Assembly (NCBI GenBank): GCA_943788115.1
Contig: CALSPA010000004.1
Coordinates: forward strand, 1 to 64,000
Direction: 5' to 3'
From: an uncultured Flavobacteriales bacterium
GTDB lineage: Bacteria; Bacteroidota; Bacteroidia; Flavobacteriales_D; Parvicellaceae
DNA: 64,000 nucleotides
A program made the translations under genes and the position numbers. Positions 6,466 to 17,400 of the stretch are shown here, piece after piece. The notes below the pieces were generated by a model. It was not told the DNA's origin. It searched no databases and was given only the letters and a program-made list of their open reading frames with translations. The stretch's first letter is position 1. The number at the start of each line of letters is the position of its first letter.

Positions 6466-8007
6466 TTAATCCTTAATCACTTTCAGCTCATGAGTTCTAT
6501 CACCATAAGCTACTTTAAAAACATATATTCCTTTAGCATATTCTTCCATTGAAATAGTAGAATTAGTTGTGGTTTCTAACAACCTCCCTTGTAAGTCATA
6601 AACCTCAACATTAACTAAGCCATTACACCCCTCTATGTTTATTGTAATGCTGGATTCGGTTGGATTAGGGTATAAAGAAATGTTATTACTGTTTTCGATA
6701 TTTGTAGTAGAGGTAAAAGAAGCACAAATTAAAACACTGTTTACATAGCTGTTTTTATCGTCAATAAAAGATTTAATTCCATACATTACTCCGCCTCCAG
6801 GGCCACCGCCAACAGAAATGTTATTTTCAACAATACTATTAAAATTAGCATCTGAATACATTTTATTTAAATCTGCATAAACCGAAGGTTGTATTAAATT
6901 CTTAATGGCATCAATTTTTGGGTTCATATAGCTAGCGTTAAAATAATTTTCCAACAAATAACACAGCTCACTTTTATATTGATCGTAAAGAAGTTGACTG
7001 TTAATAAGGTTTTCTAAAAGAGGACGGTTATTTCCAACAAAATTTATTGGTAACGTAGTCATGTCTGGAACTGCTTGTCCACCATATGTCCCAAAAGTTT
7101 CATTACCATCCCATTTTATCCATTCCCATTTATCTGATGTTAAGTTATGGTAGATGTAATAATTTCTAGCAGACTCTGTGTAGCTGTCTAAATTGCTAAA
7201 TAAATTATCAAGAGCAGCTGAGCTAATGTATTCGTTAATTTCAATGTAATTCCCAAGGTCGCTTTCAAATACAGCTGCAGAAGAATTCTCTATAAAATCT
7301 GTAAATGCAATTAAGTCTGACCAATCATTGGCAGTTTCATTGGTTTTTAATTCATAGCGATTTTCATAATCAACTTGGTTGGTGCCGTAGTGTTTTAAAT
7401 CGGCTTCATTTCCACCACCACCTGGACCACCTCCAAAATTATCACCAGCTTTAAAAAGATTTCCATCATCATCAAGAATTCTCCAATCTAGAAATTGATC
7501 ATCAATTTGTTCAACTACAGAATAGAATCCCCAAAGAGATCCATTAAAATATACGTTAGCAAAATTTGACCTAGGTGCCGGAACACCTACTTCCCTGCAA
7601 AGGTCAAAAAACAATTTTTCTCTCATAAAAGATGGGTCTTTAAAACCATTGCCAAAATTTAATTTTTTTAATCCATCGTAATTTTGACCAGAAACATATT
7701 TGTTAAAATCTATTTTAAAAGACTTTTTATTTCCAGGATGACCGTAGCTTGAGTTTCCCTTTAGCCGAACACCAATATCGGCAAATAAATAAACTCCTGT
7801 TGAATCTGTTAACACTAAGTCTGCTTTCATGTATGAAGCTGTGTTGTAATTGTTCTCAAGGCTGTCCCAAAAATTTGTTTGAGAAAAATTTAACTCTATA
7901 GTTATAATTTGGTTTTCTGCAAAAATATTATCCCCTTCAATCTGAGCATTTGAAGTGCTTATAACTGTAAAAAGGAAAAGAAGAAGGGAGAATTTAAACT
8001 TATTCAT
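6466..8007 (-). CDS. CotH-like protein with T9SS sorting domain
   Basis: 513 residues. Signal peptide (to about residue 21), then a CotH domain from about 35 to 420 with IGVRLKGNSSYG (78-89), KKSFKIDFN, YDGLKKLNFGNGF, FMREKLFFDLCREVG, and WGFYSVVEQIDDQFL, the core of the CotH family of atypical protein kinases. Two Gly-rich patches (FGGGPGGGGNE, VGGGPGGGV) lie in loops. The C-terminus is a type A sorting domain (LYPNPTESSI ... HELKVIKD). It is likely exported to the surface; whether it phosphorylates secreted proteins, as spore CotH does, is unproven here. Confidence 0.88.
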   Translation of the reverse strand: MNKFKFSLLLFLFTVISTSNAQIEGDNIFAENQIITIELNFSQTNFWDSLENNYNTASYMKADLVLTDSTGVYLFADIGVRLKGNSSYGHPGNKKSFKIDFNKYVSGQNYDGLKKLNFGNGFKDPSFMREKLFFDLCREVGVPAPRSNFANVYFNGSLWGFYSVVEQIDDQFLDWRILDDDGNLFKAGDNFGGGPGGGGNEADLKHYGTNQVDYENRYELKTNETANDWSDLIAFTDFIENSSAAVFESDLGNYIEINEYISSAALDNLFSNLDSYTESARNYYIYHNLTSDKWEWIKWDGNETFGTYGGQAVPDMTTLPINFVGNNRPLLENLINSQLLYDQYKSELCYLLENYFNASYMNPKIDAIKNLIQPSVYADLNKMYSDANFNSIVENNISVGGGPGGGVMYGIKSFIDDKNSYVNSVLICASFTSTTNIENSNNISLYPNPTESSITINIEGCNGLVNVEVYDLQGRLLETTTNSTISMEEYAKGIYVFKVAYGDRTHELKVIKD

Positions 8008-8201
8008 TTTATGTATATCTACGTTTTATAAATGGTAAGACGATGTTTAAACAAACATCCTTTTGTGAAGTTAAATAATTGTTGAAACTATTTTAACCGT
8101 TGAATCAAAAAACTTATTCTAACTCTGTAGTTGCCATTTTAAAACAAATGAATTTCTTGTTTTGTTTAACCTTTTATTGGTACAAATCAAATGAGTACAC
8201 T

Positions 8202-8243
8202 TTATTTTGTTTAGCTTTATAATAAATAGGTTAAACAAAATAA
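8202..8243. promoter_or_regulatory. 12-bp inverted repeat upstream of small membrane genes
   Basis: TTATTTTGTTTA (8202-8213) and its exact complement (8232-8243) are separated by 18 bases, ending 9 bases before the ATG at 8253. A further related half-site, TTGTTTAACC, lies near 8162-8171. A possible operator; a weak -7-like box, TAGCTTTA, overlaps the left arm at 8212-8219. Nothing else is seen in 8008-8200. Confidence 0.4.
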
Positions 8244-8252
8244 GTCTAAAAA

Positions 8253-8426
8253 ATGAATTTTATTCAAAAATATTACCCAGTTATTTTATCTTTCATAAGC
8301 TTTCTACTATCTGTATATTTATGGTTCGTGGGCTTTAGAGAGGAAGGTATGTTTGTTGGCATATGGGTGCCATCTATACTTTGCTTTGCAATTTTCATAA
8401 GACTTGTTAAAAACGATAAGCTATGA
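8253..8426 (+). CDS. Small membrane protein, 57 residues
   Basis: Translating from the ATG at 8253 gives a 57-residue protein with two hydrophobic segments (VILSFISFLLSVYLWFV and MFVGIWVPSILCFAIFI) separated by a short charged turn (GFREEG), and a polar end. The conserved-looking EEGMFVGIWVPSIL pattern resembles small Bacteroidota membrane proteins I have seen, but no function is known. The stop overlaps the start of the next small gene (ATGA), which argues for co-translation and for both being real. Confidence 0.65.
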   Translation: MNFIQKYYPVILSFISFLLSVYLWFVGFREEGMFVGIWVPSILCFAIFIRLVKNDKL

Positions 8427-8551
8427 ACAACTTTGCTCTTTTTGCTGTAGGCTCTTTAATATTAATCTCCTACATATTCTTTTTATGCCGAATGGTATGG
8501 CTACAACACAAAATTCAAGAAAAAGAATACCCTATAAAAAATTCAGAATGA
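8423..8551 (+). CDS. Small membrane protein, 42 residues
   Basis: Starts at the ATGA overlap with the preceding gene and encodes 42 residues: a single membrane segment (FALFAVGSLILISYIFFLC) and a charged tail (QHKIQEKEYPIKNSE). It has no recognisable domain. The overlap with the upstream frame makes coupled translation likely; the two may form a membrane complex. Confidence 0.5.
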   Translation: MNNFALFAVGSLILISYIFFLCRMVWLQHKIQEKEYPIKNSE

Positions 8552-8578
8552 AAATTTATCTTTAGTAGAAATAAATCT

Positions 8579-11500
8579 TTATTTAATTATAACAACATGT
8601 CCGCTTTTCTGAATTATTTTTTTCCCCAAACAAGGACTACTATAAGACATAACATAAGCATAAACATCAATTGGTAATAAACTTCCTTTGTAAGTTCCGT
8701 CCCATTGGTCGTCTATATTTGTTGAAGACCATACTAATTCACCCCAACGCCCGTAAACATAAAGCTCATAATTTTCGACTCCTTCACCAACCACACTCCA
8801 AGTATCGTTTATACCATCTGCAAAAGGAGAAAACGCATTTGGAACAAAGAGTGTTACAGATGCTTCGTTTTCAATAACTGTAATTGTATCTTCAAAAGTA
8901 CAGCCATTAAAATCCACGTATTGCACCCAATAGTCTCCCCCATTTTCAACATAAACAAGTTGTGATGTTTCGTTGTTAGACCACAAATAACTTTGAGCAT
9001 CGCCAGCGTCTAAAATCACCATTTCTCCTATACATATTTCAGTACTATAAGCTCTAGACTCGTAGTTAGTAAAAGAAAACGAAACTGTGTCTGCTGTTTC
9101 ACAAACACCATCAAATACAGTTACACTGTAATCACCAGCTGTTAAAGGCGAAATTGTTTGAGTAGTATCTCCAGTATTCCATAAATACGTAAACCCGGGT
9201 CCAGCATCAAAAATTGGCTGGTCATAAGGGCAAATTACTTGATCGTCTCCAATATCAATAGTAATGGATGCTTGCATTGTTATTAATGCAGTTGCTGTAT
9301 CGGAATTATTACATAAAGAGTCTTGAGCAACAAGAGTTACTAAATATGTGCCCATGCTAGAATATTGATGTAATACATTTGAGTCTAAATAAATAGAAGC
9401 GTCTCCCATATTCCATTGAAAGGTTAAATTATCACCAGCAGATAAATTGGTGGTATTAACCTCAAATAAATCACAATTTGCATTTTGTAAATGACTGAAA
9501 TCGGCAATTACAGGGTTTCCTGTTCCCACAGTAATGTTAATATATGTTGTATCAGCAATATTGCATGTACTTGAATCTGTAGCAATTAATGAAACATTAA
9601 AACTACCCATAGTCGTGAATGTATGAGATGGAGATGTGGCATTACTTATAGCCGATCCATCATCAAAATCCCAAACATAAGATACCCCATTACTGTTATT
9701 TGTAAATGCCAAATCAAAAGGGATGCAGCCTACAGAATCTGGAGATGCAACAATATCTGCACTAACTAAAGGTGGTATATTAATTATAGTAGATACCGAA
9801 TCTATTGTACCACAAACAGTATCGGTAACAATTAACTGAACAGTGTATTGACCAGAACTTGTGTAAGAGTGGCCAACGGTAGAATCTGTATAAACACTTA
9901 AATCACCCATATCCCATAAATAAACCAATCCAGAAGTTCCTGTGTTTTGAGTTTCTATAGACATGGTTGAACAATCAACTGTGTGATTAAAGCTAGCTGT
10001 TACAGGGATTCCACTACCAACGGTAATGGTAACATAAGTTGTGTCAGAAATAATACAAGCACTAGAGTCTATAGCTACTAATTGAACATCATATACACCA
10101 GGGTTATTAAAAGTATGTGTGGGTTGAAACGCGGTGTCAATTGGAGTTCCATCATTAAAATCCCATTTATAATCTACTCCTTGACTAGTATTAACAAAAT
10201 TCACCGTAAAAGGAGCACAACCGGCAGAAGAGGGCTGAACAGATGCAGCGGCATCAATTGAAACAACTTGAAAGTCAATCTTAAAAATTCCAATGTCATA
10301 TCCTGTTCCACCCCAACTCGAAGAAGGATATGTAGATGACCAAGCACTAGGAGAAGTATTAAATCCTGTATTACTACAAACAGCCTGATAAACGATTCCT
10401 TGAGGGTCAAAACGAGATGTTCCTCCATCTACATGATCACCAAATCCTCCGTAATGAGTAGCGTACTCTAAGCCAATCCCATCGGGTTGCAGAGCTCCCA
10501 AATAAAAACCACCACTAGTTTGCAATGCATTGGCTGTTACAGGAAGTTGATTCGTAGTAGAGTGTCCAGACCAATATACGTATTCACACTTATCAACCAT
10601 AAATGCTATAGGAACAAAATCGTATCCAAATCCAAGAGCTGCACTTCCAATAACAGTGGAATAAATATTAGTGGTTAATGTAGGGTCAAGCTTTGCAATA
10701 AATTGTGGAGCATTTGCATTAAAATATACTCCACTAGTAACAGGAGATGTTCCTGCTTGACTGTGGCCATAAATGTAAACATCACCATCCAAGTCTAAAT
10801 CTAGAAAAAAAGCTTGATCTTCATCTGTAGTTCCCCAGTATGTACTTGCAGCTAACGTAGATCCACCACCAGAAAGTTTAACAACATATCCATCTCTATT
10901 TCCTTGATATGTTCCCATGAAGCCTTGAGAGGGTAAAAACCCATCTTCAGTAGCACCACAAACAAAAACATCCCCAGCAGCATCCAACCGAATTCCATAA
11001 CCACAATTGTTACCAGAACCACCAAGATAGGTGCTCCAAAGTAAAGATGATAAATCGGTATTCATTTTAAAAACAGCTCCGTCCTGCATTCCTCCAAAAG
11101 AAGATTGAAAAGAACCGCCTGCAACAGGAAAATCAGAAGAGCTAGTTACACTGGCAACATAGGGATTTCCCGAATCATCAACTATAATCTCTCCCCTGTA
11201 TTGGTCACCATAATTCCATGAAAATTGATTTTGACCATCATCACTAGAACCTCCTACATAACTTGATCCAAGAAGCACTGTCCCTGTTGTATTAAGTTTT
11301 GACATAACTATATCAATAGAACCATTTAAGATAGTGGAAAACCCAGTTGCTGTAGTAGGGAAATTATTCGAAGAAGATGAGCCTAAAACAAATAATTCAT
11401 TGTTATTTGAAACTACCATACTGTGGGGGTAATCATCGCCACTCCCACCTAAATACGTTGCATAAATCAAGGTTGTTCCATCAGAGCTTATTTTACTAAC

Positions 11501-12430
11501 AGAAATGTCATTCCACCCTCCTCCATAGTTTTGCTGAATAGAGCCAACAGCCGTAGGGTAGCCAGTGCCAAAACAGATTCCAGCTGTATACATGTTACCA
11601 TCAGCATCATAAGTTGCTGAGTGCCCATAATTTTCAGTTCCATTAGTTCCTGAAAGTGTAGCAGCCACTAAAACAGGGTCAATAATTAACTCATAGTTAT
11701 GATTCCATCCTTCAGGAAAAGAGAAAGAAATCACATTGTCAGCCAATTTATATTTACACGGCACCTCTACAAGGTTATTGTTAATTTTTTGGTATGAATA
11801 TGGAGCAAGCTCTCTAATTTCACCAACAGAAGTTTCTAATATTAAGTATCCTTTTTTTAAATACATGTTGTCAATCCCTTCATATTCCAATGAGATTATT
11901 GAGGGATCTTTTCCGGGTGAAACAATAAAATCATATTTAAAATTTTCTTTCGAAGAATGTACCAGCGCATCTATTCCTGGGTACAGTTGATTGTATCTAA
12001 TTTTCTTATATAAAGGAACCTCTGAGCTCCATTTTGAAGCATCATTACCAATAAAGTAATTGTAATATTCTGAACATTTTTCTAATCCAGAAAACACAGG
12101 ATTTATGTTAGCTCCTACAAAGTTTACTTTGAATACATGAGACCTAAGATTTAATTGACTAAAGTCAGGAATTGAATCGTGCGAAATACTGTGCCTTTTT
12201 TGTAAATCCTTTTTATTCCTTATTAAAAAAGTAAATCCTTTTTCTTCTAGGAAAACAGCTCCTCGATTAAACTCTGTTTTGTACTTAACAGCAGTGTTCC
12301 ACTGACCGTTATTTTCTATGTATTTTAATTTTTCATTTGAAAAATCATTCGCTGAAACCGTAATGAAAAGAAAAGTAAAGATAGTTAGAGCAAAGTATTT
12401 TAATGGTCTTAATTGTTTAGCAATTAACAT
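8579..12430 (-). CDS. Large secreted PKD-repeat protein with type B sorting domain
   Basis: 1283 residues. After a signal peptide (to about residue 27) comes an N-terminal domain with YIENNGQWN (DUF7948-like), then a long region of SBBP-like beta-propeller repeats (about 250-690; YLGGSGDDYPHSM, YLGGSGNNCGYGI, YGGFGDHVDGG), at least four PKD-type modules with WDFNDG/WDFDDG/WNMGD cores (about 730-1060), and a CHU_C type B sorting domain (FVPNAFSPFADGINDTW ... GHVVIIK). Type B domains route proteins through T9SS to the cell surface, often as adhesins. No PorP/SprF-like partner is next to this gene. The start is the first ATG before the signal peptide. Confidence 0.9.
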   Translation of the reverse strand: MLIAKQLRPLKYFALTIFTFLFITVSANDFSNEKLKYIENNGQWNTAVKYKTEFNRGAVFLEEKGFTFLIRNKKDLQKRHSISHDSIPDFSQLNLRSHVFKVNFVGANINPVFSGLEKCSEYYNYFIGNDASKWSSEVPLYKKIRYNQLYPGIDALVHSSKENFKYDFIVSPGKDPSIISLEYEGIDNMYLKKGYLILETSVGEIRELAPYSYQKINNNLVEVPCKYKLADNVISFSFPEGWNHNYELIIDPVLVAATLSGTNGTENYGHSATYDADGNMYTAGICFGTGYPTAVGSIQQNYGGGWNDISVSKISSDGTTLIYATYLGGSGDDYPHSMVVSNNNELFVLGSSSSNNFPTTATGFSTILNGSIDIVMSKLNTTGTVLLGSSYVGGSSDDGQNQFSWNYGDQYRGEIIVDDSGNPYVASVTSSSDFPVAGGSFQSSFGGMQDGAVFKMNTDLSSLLWSTYLGGSGNNCGYGIRLDAAGDVFVCGATEDGFLPSQGFMGTYQGNRDGYVVKLSGGGSTLAASTYWGTTDEDQAFFLDLDLDGDVYIYGHSQAGTSPVTSGVYFNANAPQFIAKLDPTLTTNIYSTVIGSAALGFGYDFVPIAFMVDKCEYVYWSGHSTTNQLPVTANALQTSGGFYLGALQPDGIGLEYATHYGGFGDHVDGGTSRFDPQGIVYQAVCSNTGFNTSPSAWSSTYPSSSWGGTGYDIGIFKIDFQVVSIDAAASVQPSSAGCAPFTVNFVNTSQGVDYKWDFNDGTPIDTAFQPTHTFNNPGVYDVQLVAIDSSACIISDTTYVTITVGSGIPVTASFNHTVDCSTMSIETQNTGTSGLVYLWDMGDLSVYTDSTVGHSYTSSGQYTVQLIVTDTVCGTIDSVSTIINIPPLVSADIVASPDSVGCIPFDLAFTNNSNGVSYVWDFDDGSAISNATSPSHTFTTMGSFNVSLIATDSSTCNIADTTYINITVGTGNPVIADFSHLQNANCDLFEVNTTNLSAGDNLTFQWNMGDASIYLDSNVLHQYSSMGTYLVTLVAQDSLCNNSDTATALITMQASITIDIGDDQVICPYDQPIFDAGPGFTYLWNTGDTTQTISPLTAGDYSVTVFDGVCETADTVSFSFTNYESRAYSTEICIGEMVILDAGDAQSYLWSNNETSQLVYVENGGDYWVQYVDFNGCTFEDTITVIENEASVTLFVPNAFSPFADGINDTWSVVGEGVENYELYVYGRWGELVWSSTNIDDQWDGTYKGSLLPIDVYAYVMSYSSPCLGKKIIQKSGHVVIIK

Positions 12431-12548
12431 AGCCTTTTGATTTATAAGTGCAGAAATTAAGGTTAAAATTAATGCGCTTTTTTTAGTTTTTTAATCTGCG
12501 TTATTTTTTCTGCTCAAAAGACGCAGAACAAATTACATAGTTGCTTAG

Positions 12549-12572
12549 GTGTTTACGTGTTTACGTGTTTAC
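12549..12572. repeat. Three tandem GTGTTTAC octamers
   Basis: Three exact contiguous copies of GTGTTTAC lie in the 413-base gap between divergent genes for secreted proteins (12431-12843). They could be an operator or chance low-complexity DNA. The rest of this gap shows no gene and no clear promoter box. Confidence 0.4.
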
Positions 12573-12843
12573 CTATTTATCGATTACGTTAAAATATAAT
12601 GGGGGAATTTTGCACTATTTAATTAAGTTAAATTGCTAAGCATTTAAATTAGAAAGTATGCCTTTTTCAATAATATAATTGACTGATAATGGTAAGTAAA
12701 TGAGTGAGCTAATCTTGGATTAAATGGCTAAGTATAGGTGTGAGTAAAATATAACGAAGCTAAAAATCAATACTTTATATTAAAAAAGCATCTTTTTGTA
12801 GTGCCTTTCGTCTGATAATTAAAACCCTCTAAAATATTTTATT

Positions 12844-14271
12844 ATGAAAAAAACTCTACTCCTTTTTGGCTTTATTTATTGCTTTGTATTCAATGGTTAT
12901 TCAACCCATCTGATGGGGGGGGAGATCGTTGCACAACATGATGGTGGAAATGATTACACCATACTTCTTACATTGTACAGAGATACTTTGGGAACATCAA
13001 TGAGCCCTACTCAGGATTTTACTGTTTATGATGCATCTGGAAATCCTATAATAACAATTGTTTCAGCTTTAGACCCAACTGCTTTCCATCCAGTTTTTGG
13101 CATGCAGCAGGGAGGGTTAATTCCGTTTTATCCTTATGGTGTTGAAGTTTATTTTTTCATGAGCACCATTACCTTACCTGGCCCGGGTGAATATACTATA
13201 TCTTGGAATCAGTGTTGTAGAAATTCAGCTATACAAAATGTATCTAATGCTAGTTCAAATGAAATGCAGCTATATACAACTGTAACAATAGATGTTGCTC
13301 AACCTAATTCAACGCCTTATTTTATGGTAAAGCCAGTAGTCTTTTTGCCTATAAACACGCCTTGGCAATATAATCCACTACCATTTGATCCAGACGGAGA
13401 TTCTTTAAGCTGGTCTTTTGGTGTCCCTAATGATTATAATGGTAGTGTATATGGTTCGCCTATTCCTGGTTATTATGATCCTCTTTCGGATCCTTCTAAT
13501 GTGTTATCTATTGACCCTATTACAGGAACTATATCCTGGACTGCTTCCGGAATTGGAAATTGGGTATATACTGTATTATGTGAAGAATACAGAAGTGGCG
13601 TAAAGATAGGAGAGATTCGTAGAGATATGCAGTTTATTGTTTTGCCTTCTGGATCCTTACCTGGCTTTAGTAATATAGGCACTATTCCTACTGTAAATGG
13701 TTATCCACAGTGGTCAATCAATTCAGGTCAATCATCAGAATTAAGATTAATGGCAGGTGATCCAGATACAAATGAAACTGTTAATTTTGAGGCCTATGGA
13801 GAACCATTTATATTATCTAATCCTCCATATTTCTATCAGGAGCCAACGATTCACAACAATGAAATAGAAACTGTGATAGAATGGACACCAACATTAGCCG
13901 AAGTTCGTACAGATCCATATCTATTAGTCATGCGATTAATGGATGGAACCTATATGTTTGATGAAACTATATTCATTCAGGTTAATGGACCTGTTGCAGT
14001 TGAGGAGCATGTTTCGAAAAATCTTGGTTCAGTATATCCTAATCCCTCAACTAATGTTATTCATGTGCCTGTTAATTTGACTAGTTCTGGTGATGTTTTA
14101 GTGAAGATCTATGATTTGTATGGAAAATTGGTGTTAGTGAAAAAGGATTGTTTTTCAAAAGGTAATCACATGATCCTTATTCCTACAGAGCTCAATAACG
14201 GATCATATATTCTTTCTATTGATCAGCATAACAAAAAAATTGGAACTCAAAATTTCACAATAGTTAAGTAA
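12844..14271 (+). CDS. T9SS type A sorting-domain secreted protein
   Basis: 475 residues. The signal peptide ends at about residue 20, immediately followed by STHLMGGEIVAQHDGGNDY, an opening common to a family of Bacteroidota secreted proteins. The body holds beta-sandwich repeats, including a cadherin-like stretch (PFDPDGDSLSW ... IDPITGTISWTASG) that resembles Ig-like or calcium-binding modules. The C-terminus (VYPNPSTNVIHVPV ... GTQNFTIVK) is a type A sorting domain. It is the only plus-strand gene in this part and ends at a good terminator. Function is probably surface adhesion or matrix; no enzyme motif is visible. Confidence 0.85.
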   Translation: MKKTLLLFGFIYCFVFNGYSTHLMGGEIVAQHDGGNDYTILLTLYRDTLGTSMSPTQDFTVYDASGNPIITIVSALDPTAFHPVFGMQQGGLIPFYPYGVEVYFFMSTITLPGPGEYTISWNQCCRNSAIQNVSNASSNEMQLYTTVTIDVAQPNSTPYFMVKPVVFLPINTPWQYNPLPFDPDGDSLSWSFGVPNDYNGSVYGSPIPGYYDPLSDPSNVLSIDPITGTISWTASGIGNWVYTVLCEEYRSGVKIGEIRRDMQFIVLPSGSLPGFSNIGTIPTVNGYPQWSINSGQSSELRLMAGDPDTNETVNFEAYGEPFILSNPPYFYQEPTIHNNEIETVIEWTPTLAEVRTDPYLLVMRLMDGTYMFDETIFIQVNGPVAVEEHVSKNLGSVYPNPSTNVIHVPVNLTSSGDVLVKIYDLYGKLVLVKKDCFSKGNHMILIPTELNNGSYILSIDQHNKKIGTQNFTIVK

Positions 14272-14287
14272 CTTTAATTTATAATTA

Positions 14288-14316
14288 AGCTCATGAAAAA
14301 ATCATGGGCTTTTTTT
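14288..14316 (+). terminator. Intrinsic terminator
   Basis: A 9-bp stem (AGCTCATGA / TCATGGGCT, one G-T pair) with a 5-base loop is followed by a run of T. It lies 17 bases after the stop of the 12844-14271 gene. Confidence 0.8.
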
Positions 14317-14371
14317 ATTTAGGGTGAAAAACATTTACTTAATTAAATTGTAGACTAAAAAATAAACCCAC

Positions 14372-14400
14372 AAAAAAAGACCTGCTAAATGGCAGGTCTT
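14372..14400 (-). terminator. Intrinsic terminator for the protease gene
   Basis: A perfect 9-bp stem (AAGACCTGC at 14377-14385, complement at 14392-14400) with a 6-base loop. On the minus strand it is followed by a T-run (plus-strand A at 14372-14378). It lies 24 bases beyond the stop of the convergent protease gene. Confidence 0.85.
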
Positions 14401-14423
14401 AAAACTATTAGTTGCAAATAAGG

Positions 14424-17400
14424 TTAGTTGCTTTTAACTATACTCATTTGAGAAACTTTATCTCCAATTTGTACTTTGAGTAAGTAGGTTGCATTTGCTT
14501 TATCTGAAATGTCAACATCAAAAATATTTGTCTTTACTTGCTCTTTTATATAAACTAACTTTCCAGAAATATCATAAATACTAACTGTTACATAGTCTAC
14601 CTGATTGTCGTTTAATTTAACTTTAAAAATTCCATTAGATGGATTAGGGTAAATGCTAAATCTAACAATTCCTTCAGTTTCTAAACCTACAAATGAGGAG
14701 ACTAAAACATCCGTCAATGTTGTTGTGCAACCATTAGCATCTGTAATGGTAACTGAATATAAACCGCTTGCTAATCCAGAAATATCTTCTGAAGGTGATG
14801 TAAATCCAGATGGACCAGTCCATGAGAAACTATATGGGGGAACCCCTCCAGAAACACTTATATTAATTGCACCATCTAAACCTATCGTTTCATCTGTTAC
14901 AGATGATGTTGCATTTAACAGCTGTCGGTTCAGAAATTGTTCCCGACACAGTACCTGTACATCCATTTGCATCTTCAATAGTTACGATTTTGGGTTCCTG
15001 CTCCAAGTCCAGTTAATGTACCGTTAGCGCTAAACCCACTGCCGAAATCATAAGTATAGTGGCGCTGAGCCTCCGCTTCCTACTACAGTAATTGTACCAT
15101 CGCTTAGTCCATTGCAAGTAATGTTTGTTGTAGTAACTGTTCCTGATACATTGCAGAAGGGCACGCTATTGAAACTGTTATAGATGAAGAACAAGTTCCA
15201 TCATCAACAACAACTGTGTAGCTTCCTTGGGTTACATTAGTAAAAATTCCTGAATTTTGAGGGCCGTTTCCTATATCATAAGTATAAGCACCTGTACCAC
15301 CAATCACAGAAATATTAATTTCTCCATCACCTGATCCACAACATGTTTCATCAATTGCATTAGCACTTAAAGACCATGAGCAGGAGAGGTAACACAGAAG
15401 TTGTTTACTTCTTGGTTGCCGAAATCTGAATTTGCTGCCTGAATAGAAGCTAAAACAGTACCGTTTGCAACAGCTGTAATTGTGTAATCTCCATCTACAG
15501 TACAAGTATTCCACTGACTACCATACATGCCATCACCATAAGTATCATTAATAATAAAGTCATAACATCCTATTGCTAAACAAAAATTCACTGTAATTAA
15601 CTCTCCGCCAGTAACATCTGAATAAGGTCCACCGCTTGCCATAACATTAGAGCTTGCATCTTCAATGGTCCAAGTTGTCTCAGACCCCCAACAATCGGTA
15701 TTTAAATCTAATGTTACATCTTGTCCGCCTATTGTAGCCGTATAACTTGAGGATTGACCATCATTATTAGGATTACTATCTGTATTTCCATTTGGCAATG
15801 TAGTATATGCATTAAATGAATGTGCTCCACCAGTAGTAATCATATTTGGTAAATTAATTGTAGCAGTTGCTCCAGCAGCCAAGGTACCGGTCCAGTTAAA
15901 AGTATTGTTTACTCCACCATCAATATCATAATTTATAGTAACTGATGTTAAAGCGTTGGCGCCAAAATTTTTAAGCGTTAATTCTGGGTCAAAATTATCT
16001 ACACAATAAGCTCCATCTGGAGATGAAACTCCCGAAACTCCTGCATCGTCTGGTGCAGTAGGTGCGTTAGGGTCCCAACCGTCATTTGTAGTAGATGAAC
16101 CACAAGAATTTGGAGCTAAATATGCATCTATTCCATTCCCCCAAGAAACACCAAGTCTTCCATAATAATCGTATTGTCCGTTATTATTTGTTCCCGAACA
16201 TGCAGCAGCTCCTCCATATAATTGACCTATTATTCTATGATTTTGATCAAATAAAGGAGAACCTGAAGATCCTGGTTCTGTAACTCCTTCTTCCCATTGG
16301 TTGATGTACCAAACAGCAGCTCCAGCAGCATTTTGGTGAAATGGAGAATTATTTTCTCTGCAAATCTTCATTACATCTCCAGAAGGATGATGAATACCAG
16401 TTGCTTCGGTAACTGTTGTAGCATCTGTTGCATCCCAACCAGCGTAAAAACAATTCCAAGTTTGAGCATCTGTAAGAGTCATGTTATCTATTTGTAATAA
16501 AGCATGATCTGCAGCGGTTCCGCTAACTAGTGTTGTAGCACCATTAGCAGTTTGATCGTATGGCGGCCCTGGATCAACAGAGTTTGCAGTTGTGGCACAA
16601 GACTCAGTACCAGGAGGGCTTTTCCAATTAAATCTAAAAGCCCAATTCCCTGTTCCACCACCTAAACAATGATTAGCAGTTAAAAAATAAGCAGTGCCAT
16701 TATCACAAGTATTATTTATTAACGCACCTGTACAAATACCACTTCCACCAACAACAATCATAGCAACTGATCTTATTTCGTTATCCCATCCATTTCCTAA
16801 AGGACAATTAACATCTATGTTACAATCTCCAGATGAGTTTAATGCTTTTGCCAAATCTTTTTGGATAGGATCTAAGCTTCTATATCCATGAATTACATGG
16901 CTAATGGTAAAATCACCCTGACCAACAACAGCAGCAGGTTCAAAATATTCAACAATAATTTTATCTCCATGAACGAGTTCTGTTCCCAGCTCACCATCTG
17001 CACGATTGTTTCTTTCTGTGTATGCTCCCACTTTATTGGTTTGCTTAATGTCATATAAATAAAGAGAAGCACCTGTTGGCAAATCATAATTTTCAAACAA
17101 TAAATTAATGGTAATGGCATCCTTAGATTCAATAGCCAATTGCCATACCTTATCTCCATTAGGGAGTGTAGTCCAAAAACCAGAATTTTGAGTGGTATAA
17201 TTTACATTGTACTTATACCCGAATCGCCAAGGCCTATCTTTTCTAACATCATTCACAGCATCTTCAGCATCAACTATTGACTGGTTAAATCCTAACATTG
17301 ATTGTACAGGGATGTTTTTAACCTCAAATTTACCATTCCAACCAATAGGGTTCCCTAGGTTTGTTGTTTGAGCATTGACACCAAAAGTTAATATGATAGT

